Below, piece by piece: positions 5,092-14,622 of a stretch of 22,642 bases of DNA (its first letter is position 1; the number at the start of each line of letters is the position of its first letter). The stretch is from a virus: IMG/VR virus record IMGVR_UViG_3300030090_002705, positions 1-22,642 of that record. One strand, 5' to 3'. The translations under genes and the position numbers were made by a program. The notes beneath the pieces were generated by a model. The model saw nothing but the letters and a program-made list of their open reading frames with translations, was not told the DNA's origin and did not search any database.

Positions 5092-6963
5092 GTGGTACTC
5101 TCTTCGCAGGAAAGACAAGACGGGATGTTTGTCCCCGGTTACTGGGAAAACGAACAGGAAAGGGATCGCCCACCTTCCTTGGACGAGATATTGACTCTCT
5201 TCAAGGAGGGGAGACAGTATTTTCAGGGATTGCATGGGCAGTGTCGCATAGCAGAAGAATACTTCAGGGGGCAAAGGACAGTACCCGCCCCAGAGGGAAT
5301 AGATCCCGTGTGGCCGGGAACCGCAAGCGCAATAGTAAATATCGCAACCGACCACGTTGATGTTAATAATTTATCCATAGATGTTCCCTCCTCACCCCGT
5401 GCCAAGGCTAGGGCAGAGAGATTGAAGAAGTTTTATCAGGGTGCGTGGCAGTCATTCAAGACTCCAGTGCTCAGGACTTCCGTAGCCCAGTCCTTCTTAT
5501 ACGGAATAGCGTTCCGAAAGACCATGTTCGATACGGACAAGTGGCCCAATGCTCCCCATTTTGATGACTTTGGTGATGATCTCAGTGCATACAAGACAGC
5601 ACTGGAAGATTTTATGGACATGCGGTGCATTACATGGCCCATTGACGAGTGCGTAATACGCCCCGTAAACCTTGTCTGGGACGATTCCAAGACACGGATG
5701 AAGTGGGCAATAGAGTTTTACGAGCGTCCCATTACCGATATCAAGAAACGATACCCGGAATGGATGCCAACTGCCGACATGGAAATGAACGGCTGCGCTA
5801 CATGGATGGAATACTGGGATGAAGAGTGGTGTGGCTACTTGGTAGACAACCAGTTCATCTGGGGGCCGTACAAGCACGGCTACGGGTTCCTTCCATACAC
5901 CAAGATAGTGCCCAGTCGGTCGTATACCTACGACGATGGGCCTCCGCATGAGAGATATACGGGAATACTGGAGCCAGTAAAGAGCCTGCTCGACGAAGAA
6001 GCTCGTCTGGCTACCCAGATACAGGCAATTATCCGCACGATAGCGTGGAGAACGGTAGATTTTCAGGGGCCACGCTCGTTAGCGGAAGAAGCAATGCAGA
6101 ATTACGAGATGTTCGGGGCAAAGAACTTCTTACCGCCGGGCGTGAGTGTACAGCTTTCCCCTATGGGACAGGTTCCACCCGACCTTTACCAGCAATTAGC
6201 CACGGTACAGAACTATATTGAGGCTGCTACCTTCCCCAACGTGGTACGTGGTATGCGGCCAAGGGGTGTATCAGCAGGATTTGGTATATCCGTGCTGGCT
6301 GGTATGGGAAGATTGGTGTTTCAGGCGGTTGCCGATGGAATACAGCGGTCAATCGAAGAGAGTAATTCCAAGTTTGCCAAGCTGGTAGAGAATAAGATCA
6401 AGGGCAGGATAACCGTTCATGCCCGCAGTGATATCCATAGCTTTGACCAGAGCATTGAGCCTGATGATATCAGGGGAATGTACGAGAATATAGTGAAGGT
6501 CAAGGCAGAAGCCCCAGAAGAAAGGGAACGTGAAGCCCTGCTTGCCATGCGGTTGCAGGGAGCCCAGATCATATCCATGTACGAGGCGCAACGCCGTGCT
6601 GGTATTACCAACCCGCTGGAAGAACAGATGCAGATCAGGGCAGAACAGTTGCTCAACAGTGAGCCCATGATGCAGGCCCAGATCCAGCAACTGCTCCAGC
6701 AGATAGGACTGGGTGAACAGATGGGTCAGTCAGTATCTCCCCAGATGGGCGGGGCTGGCGGTGTGGGATCCATGAACCTTGGAGGAGCCCAGTTGCCTAG
6801 ACCCGGTGAAGGAATGATCCAGCAGGGACGGGTGGCGACACAGGCAGGAGAGCCAAGCGTTTACCCGCAGGGGCAATCAGGAATAGATAGCCTTGGCAAT
6901 ACACTGGGGAATCCGGGTGGAGGCCCGGTAAATATGCCTTCTGGACAGAGAATAGGAGGATAA
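5092..6963 (+). CDS. Portal protein
   Basis: This is probably the dodecameric ring at the capsid vertex through which DNA enters and leaves. The product is 623 aa, within the portal range. Its features are acidic and aromatic N-terminal helices, a beta-rich wing (about residues 190-280, YERPITDIKKRYPEW and the following WMEYWDEEW), and a C-terminal helical part rich in Gln and Glu ending in a Gly/Pro/Gln tail (about 540-623). Position directly after terL and before scaffold and capsid supports the call. I prefer the GTG at 5092, with GGAGG at 5081-5085. The longer in-frame TTG at 5035 lies inside the upstream gene and has no ribosome site. Identification rests on context, length and architecture rather than an exact motif. 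Confidence 0.75.
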   Translation: MVLSSQERQDGMFVPGYWENEQERDRPPSLDEILTLFKEGRQYFQGLHGQCRIAEEYFRGQRTVPAPEGIDPVWPGTASAIVNIATDHVDVNNLSIDVPSSPRAKARAERLKKFYQGAWQSFKTPVLRTSVAQSFLYGIAFRKTMFDTDKWPNAPHFDDFGDDLSAYKTALEDFMDMRCITWPIDECVIRPVNLVWDDSKTRMKWAIEFYERPITDIKKRYPEWMPTADMEMNGCATWMEYWDEEWCGYLVDNQFIWGPYKHGYGFLPYTKIVPSRSYTYDDGPPHERYTGILEPVKSLLDEEARLATQIQAIIRTIAWRTVDFQGPRSLAEEAMQNYEMFGAKNFLPPGVSVQLSPMGQVPPDLYQQLATVQNYIEAATFPNVVRGMRPRGVSAGFGISVLAGMGRLVFQAVADGIQRSIEESNSKFAKLVENKIKGRITVHARSDIHSFDQSIEPDDIRGMYENIVKVKAEAPEEREREALLAMRLQGAQIISMYEAQRRAGITNPLEEQMQIRAEQLLNSEPMMQAQIQQLLQQIGLGEQMGQSVSPQMGGAGGVGSMNLGGAQLPRPGEGMIQQGRVATQAGEPSVYPQGQSGIDSLGNTLGNPGGGPVNMPSGQRIGG

Positions 6964-7281
6964 ATGCCTAAATTAAGTAACGATATGAACCAGATCCAGA
7001 GCCCCATAGATAGCGCACTTGCCTATCTACAGGAGACTCAGGAGACTGTATTCAATTCCATACTGGGCCCACAGCAGGAACCACGGGAGCCCAAGATCCT
7101 TGGTCTGCCCGTTAACCCTGCGATAGAACAGGTGCTGGCAGATGCCCAGCAACGGGGACAGATGCTGCAGATACAGAATCAGGTAACTGCTCCACCGCCC
7201 CGTCCCGATACTCCAATGCCTGTGCCTCCTGCCCCTCCACCACAGGGGATGGATGATCTTCTTGGTGGAGGTATGATCTAA
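6964..7281 (+). CDS. Proline/glutamine-rich hypothetical protein (105 aa)
   Basis: The gene immediately follows the portal stop, with AGGAGG just upstream of the ATG. The first half is a probable helix rich in Gln and Glu (SALAYLQETQETVFNSIL). The second half is low-complexity and proline-rich (PPPRPDTPMPVPPAPPP) and ends in a Gly-rich tail, so it is probably disordered. Its TAA overlaps the next ATG (TAATG). Its length and composition resemble small linker or assembly proteins found near portals, but I do not recognise the family. Confidence 0.7.
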   Translation: MPKLSNDMNQIQSPIDSALAYLQETQETVFNSILGPQQEPREPKILGLPVNPAIEQVLADAQQRGQMLQIQNQVTAPPPRPDTPMPVPPAPPPQGMDDLLGGGMI

Positions 7282-9947
7282 TGGTATCTAATGTAAATTT
7301 ACAGGCATTAGCTGATCTTGATCCCGAAATGGCTGCAATGCTGCGTGTGAGGCAAAGAATTGCCGCTGATCCTACTGGGGCAGCATTACAGGAAATAAAA
7401 GATTACACTGGGACAAAATCAAATCTTCGTGAAGGATTAACTACTGAGCAGTTTGCTCAGAAGTTTGGTATTCCTAATATTGGTTTGAGCCGTCAAGATC
7501 AACAGAAAGCTGATTATGCCAAGATTCAGGCAGACCTTGCCGCCCGTAGAGCACGGGTTGGGGGGCCACGCACGGTTCGCCCTGATGAGATGACGTATAA
7601 GGCTGAAATTGATGCTGCGAGAGCAGCCGCAGCTAAAGCCCCTCCTACATTACAGGTAGGGGTTACTGAAGATGTAGATAAGTTAAACAAGGAGTTTCTT
7701 GAGCCACTTGGCTTAGACCCTGTGGCATCGTTGGATGAATTCCTTGATCTGGTTAGGAGTGACAGGGCTAAGTCTATAGAGACTGGCGGGGGAGTGGGGG
7801 ACTATGCGCTAGTGTATACCGCTAGATACCCATTAGATCCGTGGGGTATCTTTGGCCCGCCTAGAACAACAGACCCGAATCTTCCGCTAGTACCTGACTT
7901 TCCTATCCCTGATGCTCCTCCTCCAGTGGATGGGATGGCTGAAGATCCTGCAAAGCTGGCCGAACTTAATACTGTGCTATCTAGATCGGGGCTTGCTCAA
8001 GTGTCGTCTCTCGCAGCGTTCCCTGCTGTGGTTGATGCCATGCAGTACGACGAGCAAGGCAACTTGTTTATTCCGGGGTCAGAGGGATACGCTACTGCTC
8101 AGTATTATACAGACCTATTGAATTTGTATTCTGATCCAAATTGGGCTCCTTCTGAAGCTGGGTATGATGTTTTGGACAGAGATCCCGGTCTGCTTTCCAC
8201 GTTATTTAACCCTCAAGAGGGGGAAAGAGGATTCTTTCAAAGCGGAGACTCTCCCATACTTACTAGGGATGTTTCTGGAGACGTTAGACCTGATGCTCCA
8301 GTCCGGGAAGGTGTAACTTCAATATGGGTAACTAATCCTGATGATCCGGGTGGGGAACCTATAATGGTTCAGGTTAATCCCCAGACAAATAAGCCTTTAG
8401 AAGATGCTAGTGGAAACTATATCCGTGTGCAAGATGATCCAGAAACTGTTGAATCTGCAGATGCTGCTTTTAGTCGAGCTATCAGCGCATTTCAAAGGTT
8501 GGCATCCACTATGGCTGAGGATACTTCCGGGCCGGGAGGTATGCCCAGATTCCCTAATATCGGAGACTTAATACACAGCGATGCGTATCCTGTTGAGGCT
8601 CAGCTTCAGGACTTGCAAGACCTGTACAGTGATATAGCACAGGCTCGTGAAAGAGGGGGGCTAAATAGAGCAAGGGACGCTGAGATTATTAACTCGTTTT
8701 CTAATCAGCTTCGTGCAGATGTATCCCTTGAATTAGAACAGGTTAGAGCCCGGCAGAACTTTGAACTGGCTAGTAGTAATTTGTCCCTTGAAATTGCCAA
8801 GGCCATGGAAGAGGGCAGGCAATTTGACCAAGGGCTCCAGTTCCAGTACCAGAAAGCCCAGTCTGATTTAGATCAGGCAAACCGTGCGCTGGAACTGTCT
8901 GCTTGGCAGACTGCGGTAGAGAATCCGTTCAATGTCGCAGCTATGAATATGCTCAGTGGGCAGAATGTATTTGGCCCACAGGCGACTCCTACTGATGCGT
9001 TCCAACAGGCTCTTGGAAACAGGGGTGCTGTCCAGCGGTACAACGAACAGGGGCAACTGGTGACAATGACCGACCCAGAGTTGGAGCTAATGCAACAGCG
9101 TATGCTGGCAAACCCCAACCGTCCCATGTTTTCAGGGCAGGGATTTGATACTCCAGTAACCCGTGAACAGTTTGTAATGGCGTATAACCAGTTGTTGCAG
9201 AGAGGCATGTCCCCGACGGATGCCGCTACTGCTCTTGGTATGGGGCCAGACGGGTTACGGAAAATGCAGGAACTGACTACTCCGGGAGTAAGGCCACGGG
9301 TTGGGGGAGGAGTTCCTCCGTCCATGGGGCTTAGTCCATTTGCTGGAGCATTTAGTTCTGCTCCGTCTGGAGTTGGTGGGTTTACCGCTCCTCCTCCAGC
9401 ATTTGGAGCTCCGCAGCAACCAGTGGCTCAAGGTGCTCCACAAGGGGCTGTGGGAAGAATAGACCCGGAGACTGGTCAGTTGTATCGTGCATCTGGGCCA
9501 ACAACTCTTAATGATGCTCTATCTCAGCAGCAAAGAGATGCTGGGGCAGCGGCTCAGTATTACGAGAGCGGTGGCCCTTATTTGCCGGGAGTCCCTATGC
9601 CTCATCAAGCGGTATCTCAGGTAGGTAGTCTTGGTGCTATTCCTCAACCGTTACAGAATATCGGTTTCCAGATTCCTGAAGGGGCACGTTTTGGGCAGGG
9701 ACTTGGTATAAAGAATTTCTTTACAGGTGGGACTCCTACTGTCTCTGATATATCAAACTTGCCGTCTGTGGCTTCTGGTTTATTAACCAGTGTTGGGGCT
9801 GCTACTGGAAACATGCGTGAAGATCTGATGAGACAGGCTAGGGATATCACTCCCACAACTGTGTCTGATGCTACTGGAGGAGCCAGACGATTGACTCCTG
9901 CTGTTACTCGTTTAAGACAGGCTAAACGTGGATATGGAGCTTACTAA
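7281..9947 (+). CDS. Large probable virion protein (888 aa), coiled-coil
   Basis: The N-terminal half (1-430) is rich in Asp, Pro and Gly, with no recognised domain. Residues about 438-545 form a long charged and Gln-rich helical stretch with coiled-coil character (SLELEQVRARQNFELASSNL, then QAQ/DLDQ repeats). Residues about 625-662 hold a helix-turn-helix-like segment (MSPTDAATALGMGPDGLRKM). The last 200 residues are Gly/Pro/Gln-rich and likely disordered. Both junctions use TAATG. It sits between the portal and the scaffold, next to an even larger protein, which suggests an internal or ejection protein or a portal-associated core protein. A tape-measure role is less likely because the coiled coil is short. 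Synonymous codon use appears more C-rich around 8800-9330 than on either side. Function is inference. Confidence 0.65.
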   Translation: MVSNVNLQALADLDPEMAAMLRVRQRIAADPTGAALQEIKDYTGTKSNLREGLTTEQFAQKFGIPNIGLSRQDQQKADYAKIQADLAARRARVGGPRTVRPDEMTYKAEIDAARAAAAKAPPTLQVGVTEDVDKLNKEFLEPLGLDPVASLDEFLDLVRSDRAKSIETGGGVGDYALVYTARYPLDPWGIFGPPRTTDPNLPLVPDFPIPDAPPPVDGMAEDPAKLAELNTVLSRSGLAQVSSLAAFPAVVDAMQYDEQGNLFIPGSEGYATAQYYTDLLNLYSDPNWAPSEAGYDVLDRDPGLLSTLFNPQEGERGFFQSGDSPILTRDVSGDVRPDAPVREGVTSIWVTNPDDPGGEPIMVQVNPQTNKPLEDASGNYIRVQDDPETVESADAAFSRAISAFQRLASTMAEDTSGPGGMPRFPNIGDLIHSDAYPVEAQLQDLQDLYSDIAQARERGGLNRARDAEIINSFSNQLRADVSLELEQVRARQNFELASSNLSLEIAKAMEEGRQFDQGLQFQYQKAQSDLDQANRALELSAWQTAVENPFNVAAMNMLSGQNVFGPQATPTDAFQQALGNRGAVQRYNEQGQLVTMTDPELELMQQRMLANPNRPMFSGQGFDTPVTREQFVMAYNQLLQRGMSPTDAATALGMGPDGLRKMQELTTPGVRPRVGGGVPPSMGLSPFAGAFSSAPSGVGGFTAPPPAFGAPQQPVAQGAPQGAVGRIDPETGQLYRASGPTTLNDALSQQQRDAGAAAQYYESGGPYLPGVPMPHQAVSQVGSLGAIPQPLQNIGFQIPEGARFGQGLGIKNFFTGGTPTVSDISNLPSVASGLLTSVGAATGNMREDLMRQARDITPTTVSDATGGARRLTPAVTRLRQAKRGYGAY

Positions 9948-12900
9948 TGAGCACTAATGGAAATGGATTTCCGAATATTGGTGTCCCTTCAGAACTGCTT
10001 CAAACGGGAGTTTCTACTTCTTATCGTCGGCAGGATAGGAGAGCTAGAAGAAATCGGAATCAGCAAGAGCGAGATAGACGGCTTGCGGATCGAATGACTA
10101 AGACCGGGATAATAGGAGCCTACGAAGAAGGGCAGCAGTTGGTTCCCCGCACAGATCAAACAGGAACTACAGGGAGCCGTATCGAGCAGAGCATAGATCC
10201 ATCAGATGAAAAATCTCCTGTTGGAAAAATGTTTGATTTTGTAGAAGAGAGTATTAGCCAGCCAATGGCTGCATTGGGACTGGCAACATTGCCTGTCCAT
10301 ACGATGTTTGGAATAGAAGGGGAAACAGAGCGTGTTAAGCGCACCCATGCGGTAATAAATGAAGTCCTTACTGGACGCAAAACATGGTCACAGGGCTGGG
10401 ACGAACTTGCGGTAATACAGAAGGAGCGTCCGTTTGCACTGCAATTAGGTTCAGAGTTGTTATTTGACCCGTTAAACCTTGTTCCCGGAAAGGTATTCAC
10501 TACACCTTTTGTCGGTGGAATAAAAGCTGCAAGAGGGTTAAGTAAGATTAAACGTGCAGGAAACTTGACTGACGAGGGAGCGGAATCGGTTGCTGCTTCT
10601 GCTGATGAGGCTTTGCTCACAGAGCGGATCGCAGGAATCAGCGATCCTGAGCAGATACAGAATGTCGTGAGTGGAAAGTATTCGGTTGACGAGTTTATAG
10701 GATCTGCTGCCCCTAAAGCATCTGATGATTATTTCCGTGCTGCTACCCGTATTCCGGGGTTTAAGCAGCTAGTTGGCATGGTAGCCCCTGCTTATTTAGT
10801 AGATATGTCGTCAAATGTTACGAGTAAGGGAGGCTTTAACGTGAAGAGATTTATTACCTCTCTGATGTATTACCAAGAGCAAACCCGTGCTTCTGCCAAA
10901 ATTGACCAATCCAAACTGTTCCGTAACTGGACTTTTAAGAATGCCGATGGGCAGACAGTAAAGTTGTTTGAGCAAGATGAAAGAACTGGAGCTTTGTTAA
11001 ATGTTGTTCGGAGGGTAACTCGTGGAGGATCTCCAGTAAACTTGCCACTATCTTCTGAGCGTGTAAAGGGCTTCCTCCCTGATCTATTTACGGGACGAAT
11101 AACTCCGCAGCAAATAGCAACTCGATCAGGTATAGCTGTAAAGCGATTAACGACAGTACGGAATCGGGCTCGTGATCAGGCTGTTAAAGAACTGTTATCA
11201 GACCCGGCTCGTCGAAAGCAGTTACTTGACCAGTGGAGCACTGAATTAGGGCGAATTATCCCTAATCCATCTGCTGATGGAGCAACGCTGTCGAAGAAAG
11301 AAATTGCCACTTTCCTTAGCGACGCTGATGTTGTGAATCGCATTGACCGTATTCTTGCCAATCCTCGTACCCAGATGCTTCCAGAGGGAGGCTTTGGTAG
11401 GATTGGTGACTGGGCTGTTGGAACTATTTCTAAAAGCGAGCGAGGAGACTTGGATCGGCTAACTGGATTCGCTCCTAGACTTGGCGATCTTGATCTAGGT
11501 GCAGAGGCTCTTAGAAGAGACGATATCTTCTTTAACGAAGTAGTGCAGAATCCTTCAATGTTTGAGCTAACTGCTTCTCAAAGGCAGTTTATTGACGGGA
11601 TTAACCAGCATTATTTCGATCTGAAAAACTATATGATTTCCAAGGGAGTAAAGCCTGACTCTGAGATCTTTGGAGATGATGTTCCGGGTAACTACTTTTC
11701 TAATATTTGGCAAATGGGAATGGGGCTAGGTTTAAGAAGAGGAGTTCAGGAAGGAGCAATTCTTGGTCAACAGAAAGGTTTTGAAAACGCTAGGCTCTAT
11801 GATTATGCTGCCGATGCAATGGATGCTGGATACCGCCCTATAGACATTGAAGAGACTGTGCGCATTTCCACTCAGGGGATTTACCAGATGGTAGCTGAAA
11901 AGCACTTGATGGAAATGGCTGGAGGGTGGACAACCCAGATGGCAAAGCGCATAAAGGAAGGGGGTAGGGTTTACGAAGAAGATCTGCTAAAGCTGAAGAA
12001 CATGTCGCAGAAAGAAAAGGACTTGATACAGAAAACATTAAAGGAAACTTCTGGTAGGTTTATTAAAGGGATTAACGATGCATCGTCTGCTCTGCGAACA
12101 TTGCAATCAGGATTCGACATGGGAACTCCGTTTATTCATGGGTTGCCATTGCTGCTTACCAGACCAAAGCTATGGGTGCAAAGTTATAAACACGCAGTCA
12201 ATGCGATGATAGACCCTCAAGCCATGAGGCGTTTTCAGGCTGACCACTACGATACATTAAGAGAGATGAATGAACGCAACGCTCTTGCTATTGGTGATAA
12301 AGAGTATCTGGAAGGATTGGGCAAAGAGGGTTGGATTCAATCGGGCATGACAAAAGCAGCAGAGTTCCAGCCTTCGTCTAAATTAGTAAAGCCAGCGGCT
12401 TTTGCTGGACGGCAACTAGGACGAGGAGGAAGGTTTCTTTCCACTAGGGCAGAGCGTCATTTTGAAGGATGGCTGATTGGGAGCAAGGTAGCGTTATGGG
12501 AGTCTCTTAGAGACTCTGCCATTCGGAAAGCCCGACAGAAGGCAAGTAAAGTTAATGCTAACCTGACAAGCCCTGAATACTTGGCTGCTTATGCTCTTGA
12601 AGAAAAGAGAGCTCTGGATCAGTTAGCTTCTCATGTAAGCAAGATGACGGGAACTGTCAGCATGGCTAACATGGGAATCAGGATGGGGCAAAGACGGTTG
12701 ATGTCAGGGCTGCTGATGTATGCGCCACGTTACAGAATGGCTTGTTATGGATTGATGCTGGATATTACACGAGGCAATTACCAAGCATCACTTGCAACCC
12801 AGCGTCTAGGCAAGATGTTGCTAACGGGATCTTTGTATTACCAGTATATAGCACGGAATCTGGATCAGCCTGTTTACCTTGACCCTATTAACGATGGGGG

Positions 12901-14506
12901 CAAGTTTATGAGCGTTGAAGTAAATGGAGTGAAGCTCAGTCTTGGGGGTGCTCATTTAGCGACTTTAAGATTCCTTGGATCTCTACTTGCTGAAGATAGT
13001 AATGATGATAACCCTATGAGCCCACTGAAAATATGGGAAGGTGATAATGAGGTCAATCGGATGGTGAGATCTCAGATATCCCCTGTTGGTGGAATAGGCT
13101 GGGATTTAACAACAGGAAGGAACTATTTCGGGGATCCTATCAGGGAAGAGGGTTCGCCTGATCCTACGCAGCTTTTTACGGCGTTTGGGGATTCTGTGTT
13201 GCCGTTCTTTATTGCTGGGATGGCAGAGCATCCAATGCCGGGATGGGATCTAGGACAGAAAGATGCTCTTACAGGGGATATGGCAAATGTTGTTGATCCT
13301 ACGTGGGGTGAATGGCTGGGTGGTATTGTTACTGGAGGTACTGCTGAGTTTGGTGGTATGAGAGGATATCCGACTAGCAGGTATGAGCGTGGGCTTGAGC
13401 AGGCGAACCGTGCATTGCAGGATATCGTACAGAATCCTGATGATCCTCGCCACGCTGAGTATATTAACCTGTTTAGAATCGATGATGAAACCCTTTCTAT
13501 GCTAGAGGAGCAAGGTAGGGATCTTTCAGATCTTAACTGGAAAGACTTGAACGGAGCACAAAAGACACAGATAAAGTTAAATGACCCAAGTATTCCTGCC
13601 CTTTTGAATGCAGATAATGCTTTGTGGGCTTCTAGGGGCTCAGAGATGGATCAACAGATTCAGGAGCTCAGGGACGCACGGCTTTCTATCAAGGAGAATT
13701 ATGATGCAGAGGTAAGTGAGCTTGTCGCAAAATTAGGGAGGCCACGAGATCCCGACGATGAGGCTGCGGGGACATGGCGACCAGAAGATATCAGGAACGA
13801 ACTGCGTATACTAGGGCAAAGACAAGCTGGCAGGTATGCTGATCTTATTAACCCAGAACTAAACCCCAGAACTGCTGAGGCGCAACAGGCTCTCGATGAA
13901 GAGAAAATGAATCCTAATGTTCCACAGGAAGATCAGGCATATTTGGATTATATTACCAACGTCATGGCGGCTGATTACACGTATGACGGGTTTGGCTACG
14001 ACCATGATAAAAGAAAAGATAATGTAGAGAAATGGAATATTGAGTGGACTGGGAGCCCTGATGGTATAGATAAAAAGACAGGGAAGCCCCATGAGTTATT
14101 TCAGTATGTACAGCACAGGATGAATCACGACCAGAATGAAATTGTTCGTGAACTCAGTCAAGGCAACCATATGCTTACTCCCTATTGGGAAGTTCCGACT
14201 ACTATTATGGTAAAGATGAATATGGAGACTTCGATCCCTATTTATAAGAGTTATCAGAGAATGACGGAAGGGGAGAAAATGGAGGAATTGGCTAGAAATC
14301 CTTGGATAAAAAGTATAGATAGTGCAGTTGCCCGAACGAGAAGAGCTATCAGGGAAGCTAATCCTTCCGTAGATGCTTTCCTGTATCGGTGGGGTTACAC
14401 ATCGACTCTACGTCACGAATTGAATATAGCCAAAGCAAAAGAAATGATGCCCAAATACGGGGATGATTTCTTTCGGGCTGATGGATACACAACAATCATA
14501 TGGTAA
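9947..14506 (+). CDS. Giant probable internal/ejection virion protein (1519 aa)
   Basis: The start overlaps the upstream stop as TAATG. The N-terminus (1-80) is very basic and polar (YRRQDRRARRNRNQQERDRR). Most of the rest is helical. Two amphipathic or hydrophobic stretches stand out: about 728-755 (PFIHGLPLLLTRPKLWVQSY) and about 916-975 (RRLMSGLLMYAPRYRMACYG, then LLTGSLYYQYIARNL). These resemble the membrane-associating segments of large phage polyvalent or internal virion proteins, where an FAPRY-like pattern is familiar. The C-terminal end (NPSVDAFLYRWGYT) also matches a recurrent ending in such proteins. No lysozyme, peptidase or polymerase motif was found. It probably travels inside the capsid or is ejected with the DNA, but that is inference. 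Confidence 0.65.
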   Translation: MSTNGNGFPNIGVPSELLQTGVSTSYRRQDRRARRNRNQQERDRRLADRMTKTGIIGAYEEGQQLVPRTDQTGTTGSRIEQSIDPSDEKSPVGKMFDFVEESISQPMAALGLATLPVHTMFGIEGETERVKRTHAVINEVLTGRKTWSQGWDELAVIQKERPFALQLGSELLFDPLNLVPGKVFTTPFVGGIKAARGLSKIKRAGNLTDEGAESVAASADEALLTERIAGISDPEQIQNVVSGKYSVDEFIGSAAPKASDDYFRAATRIPGFKQLVGMVAPAYLVDMSSNVTSKGGFNVKRFITSLMYYQEQTRASAKIDQSKLFRNWTFKNADGQTVKLFEQDERTGALLNVVRRVTRGGSPVNLPLSSERVKGFLPDLFTGRITPQQIATRSGIAVKRLTTVRNRARDQAVKELLSDPARRKQLLDQWSTELGRIIPNPSADGATLSKKEIATFLSDADVVNRIDRILANPRTQMLPEGGFGRIGDWAVGTISKSERGDLDRLTGFAPRLGDLDLGAEALRRDDIFFNEVVQNPSMFELTASQRQFIDGINQHYFDLKNYMISKGVKPDSEIFGDDVPGNYFSNIWQMGMGLGLRRGVQEGAILGQQKGFENARLYDYAADAMDAGYRPIDIEETVRISTQGIYQMVAEKHLMEMAGGWTTQMAKRIKEGGRVYEEDLLKLKNMSQKEKDLIQKTLKETSGRFIKGINDASSALRTLQSGFDMGTPFIHGLPLLLTRPKLWVQSYKHAVNAMIDPQAMRRFQADHYDTLREMNERNALAIGDKEYLEGLGKEGWIQSGMTKAAEFQPSSKLVKPAAFAGRQLGRGGRFLSTRAERHFEGWLIGSKVALWESLRDSAIRKARQKASKVNANLTSPEYLAAYALEEKRALDQLASHVSKMTGTVSMANMGIRMGQRRLMSGLLMYAPRYRMACYGLMLDITRGNYQASLATQRLGKMLLTGSLYYQYIARNLDQPVYLDPINDGGKFMSVEVNGVKLSLGGAHLATLRFLGSLLAEDSNDDNPMSPLKIWEGDNEVNRMVRSQISPVGGIGWDLTTGRNYFGDPIREEGSPDPTQLFTAFGDSVLPFFIAGMAEHPMPGWDLGQKDALTGDMANVVDPTWGEWLGGIVTGGTAEFGGMRGYPTSRYERGLEQANRALQDIVQNPDDPRHAEYINLFRIDDETLSMLEEQGRDLSDLNWKDLNGAQKTQIKLNDPSIPALLNADNALWASRGSEMDQQIQELRDARLSIKENYDAEVSELVAKLGRPRDPDDEAAGTWRPEDIRNELRILGQRQAGRYADLINPELNPRTAEAQQALDEEKMNPNVPQEDQAYLDYITNVMAADYTYDGFGYDHDKRKDNVEKWNIEWTGSPDGIDKKTGKPHELFQYVQHRMNHDQNEIVRELSQGNHMLTPYWEVPTTIMVKMNMETSIPIYKSYQRMTEGEKMEELARNPWIKSIDSAVARTRRAIREANPSVDAFLYRWGYTSTLRHELNIAKAKEMMPKYGDDFFRADGYTTIIW

Positions 14507-14517
14507 AGCCTTTTAAC

Positions 14518-14546
14518 TTGACATATATTTTGAACGGTAGTAATAC
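14518..14546 (+). promoter_or_regulatory. Possible sigma70-type promoter before the scaffold/capsid genes
   Basis: A perfect TTGACA (14518-14523) is followed after 17 bases by TAATAC (14541-14546), a weak -10 match of three of six. The 116-base gap before the scaffold gene is the largest inside the structural block, and it is AT-rich. A short near-palindrome, ATAAC-AC-GTTAT (14565-14576), lies just downstream. The promoter would boost scaffold and capsid expression over the genes upstream. The weak -10 limits confidence. Confidence 0.4.
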
Positions 14547-14622
14547 TATTCATTATGTAATGTGATAACACGTTATTTCTAAGGCCATCATCCCACGAGG
14601 ACAGGGTGGCAGGAGAGAGGAT

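Noticed and set aside
5436-5949. Long leftward frames opposite the portal gene
   Set aside because: They lie antisense to a well-supported gene, with no ribosome sites; shadows of its codon use. The same applies to antisense frames elsewhere.
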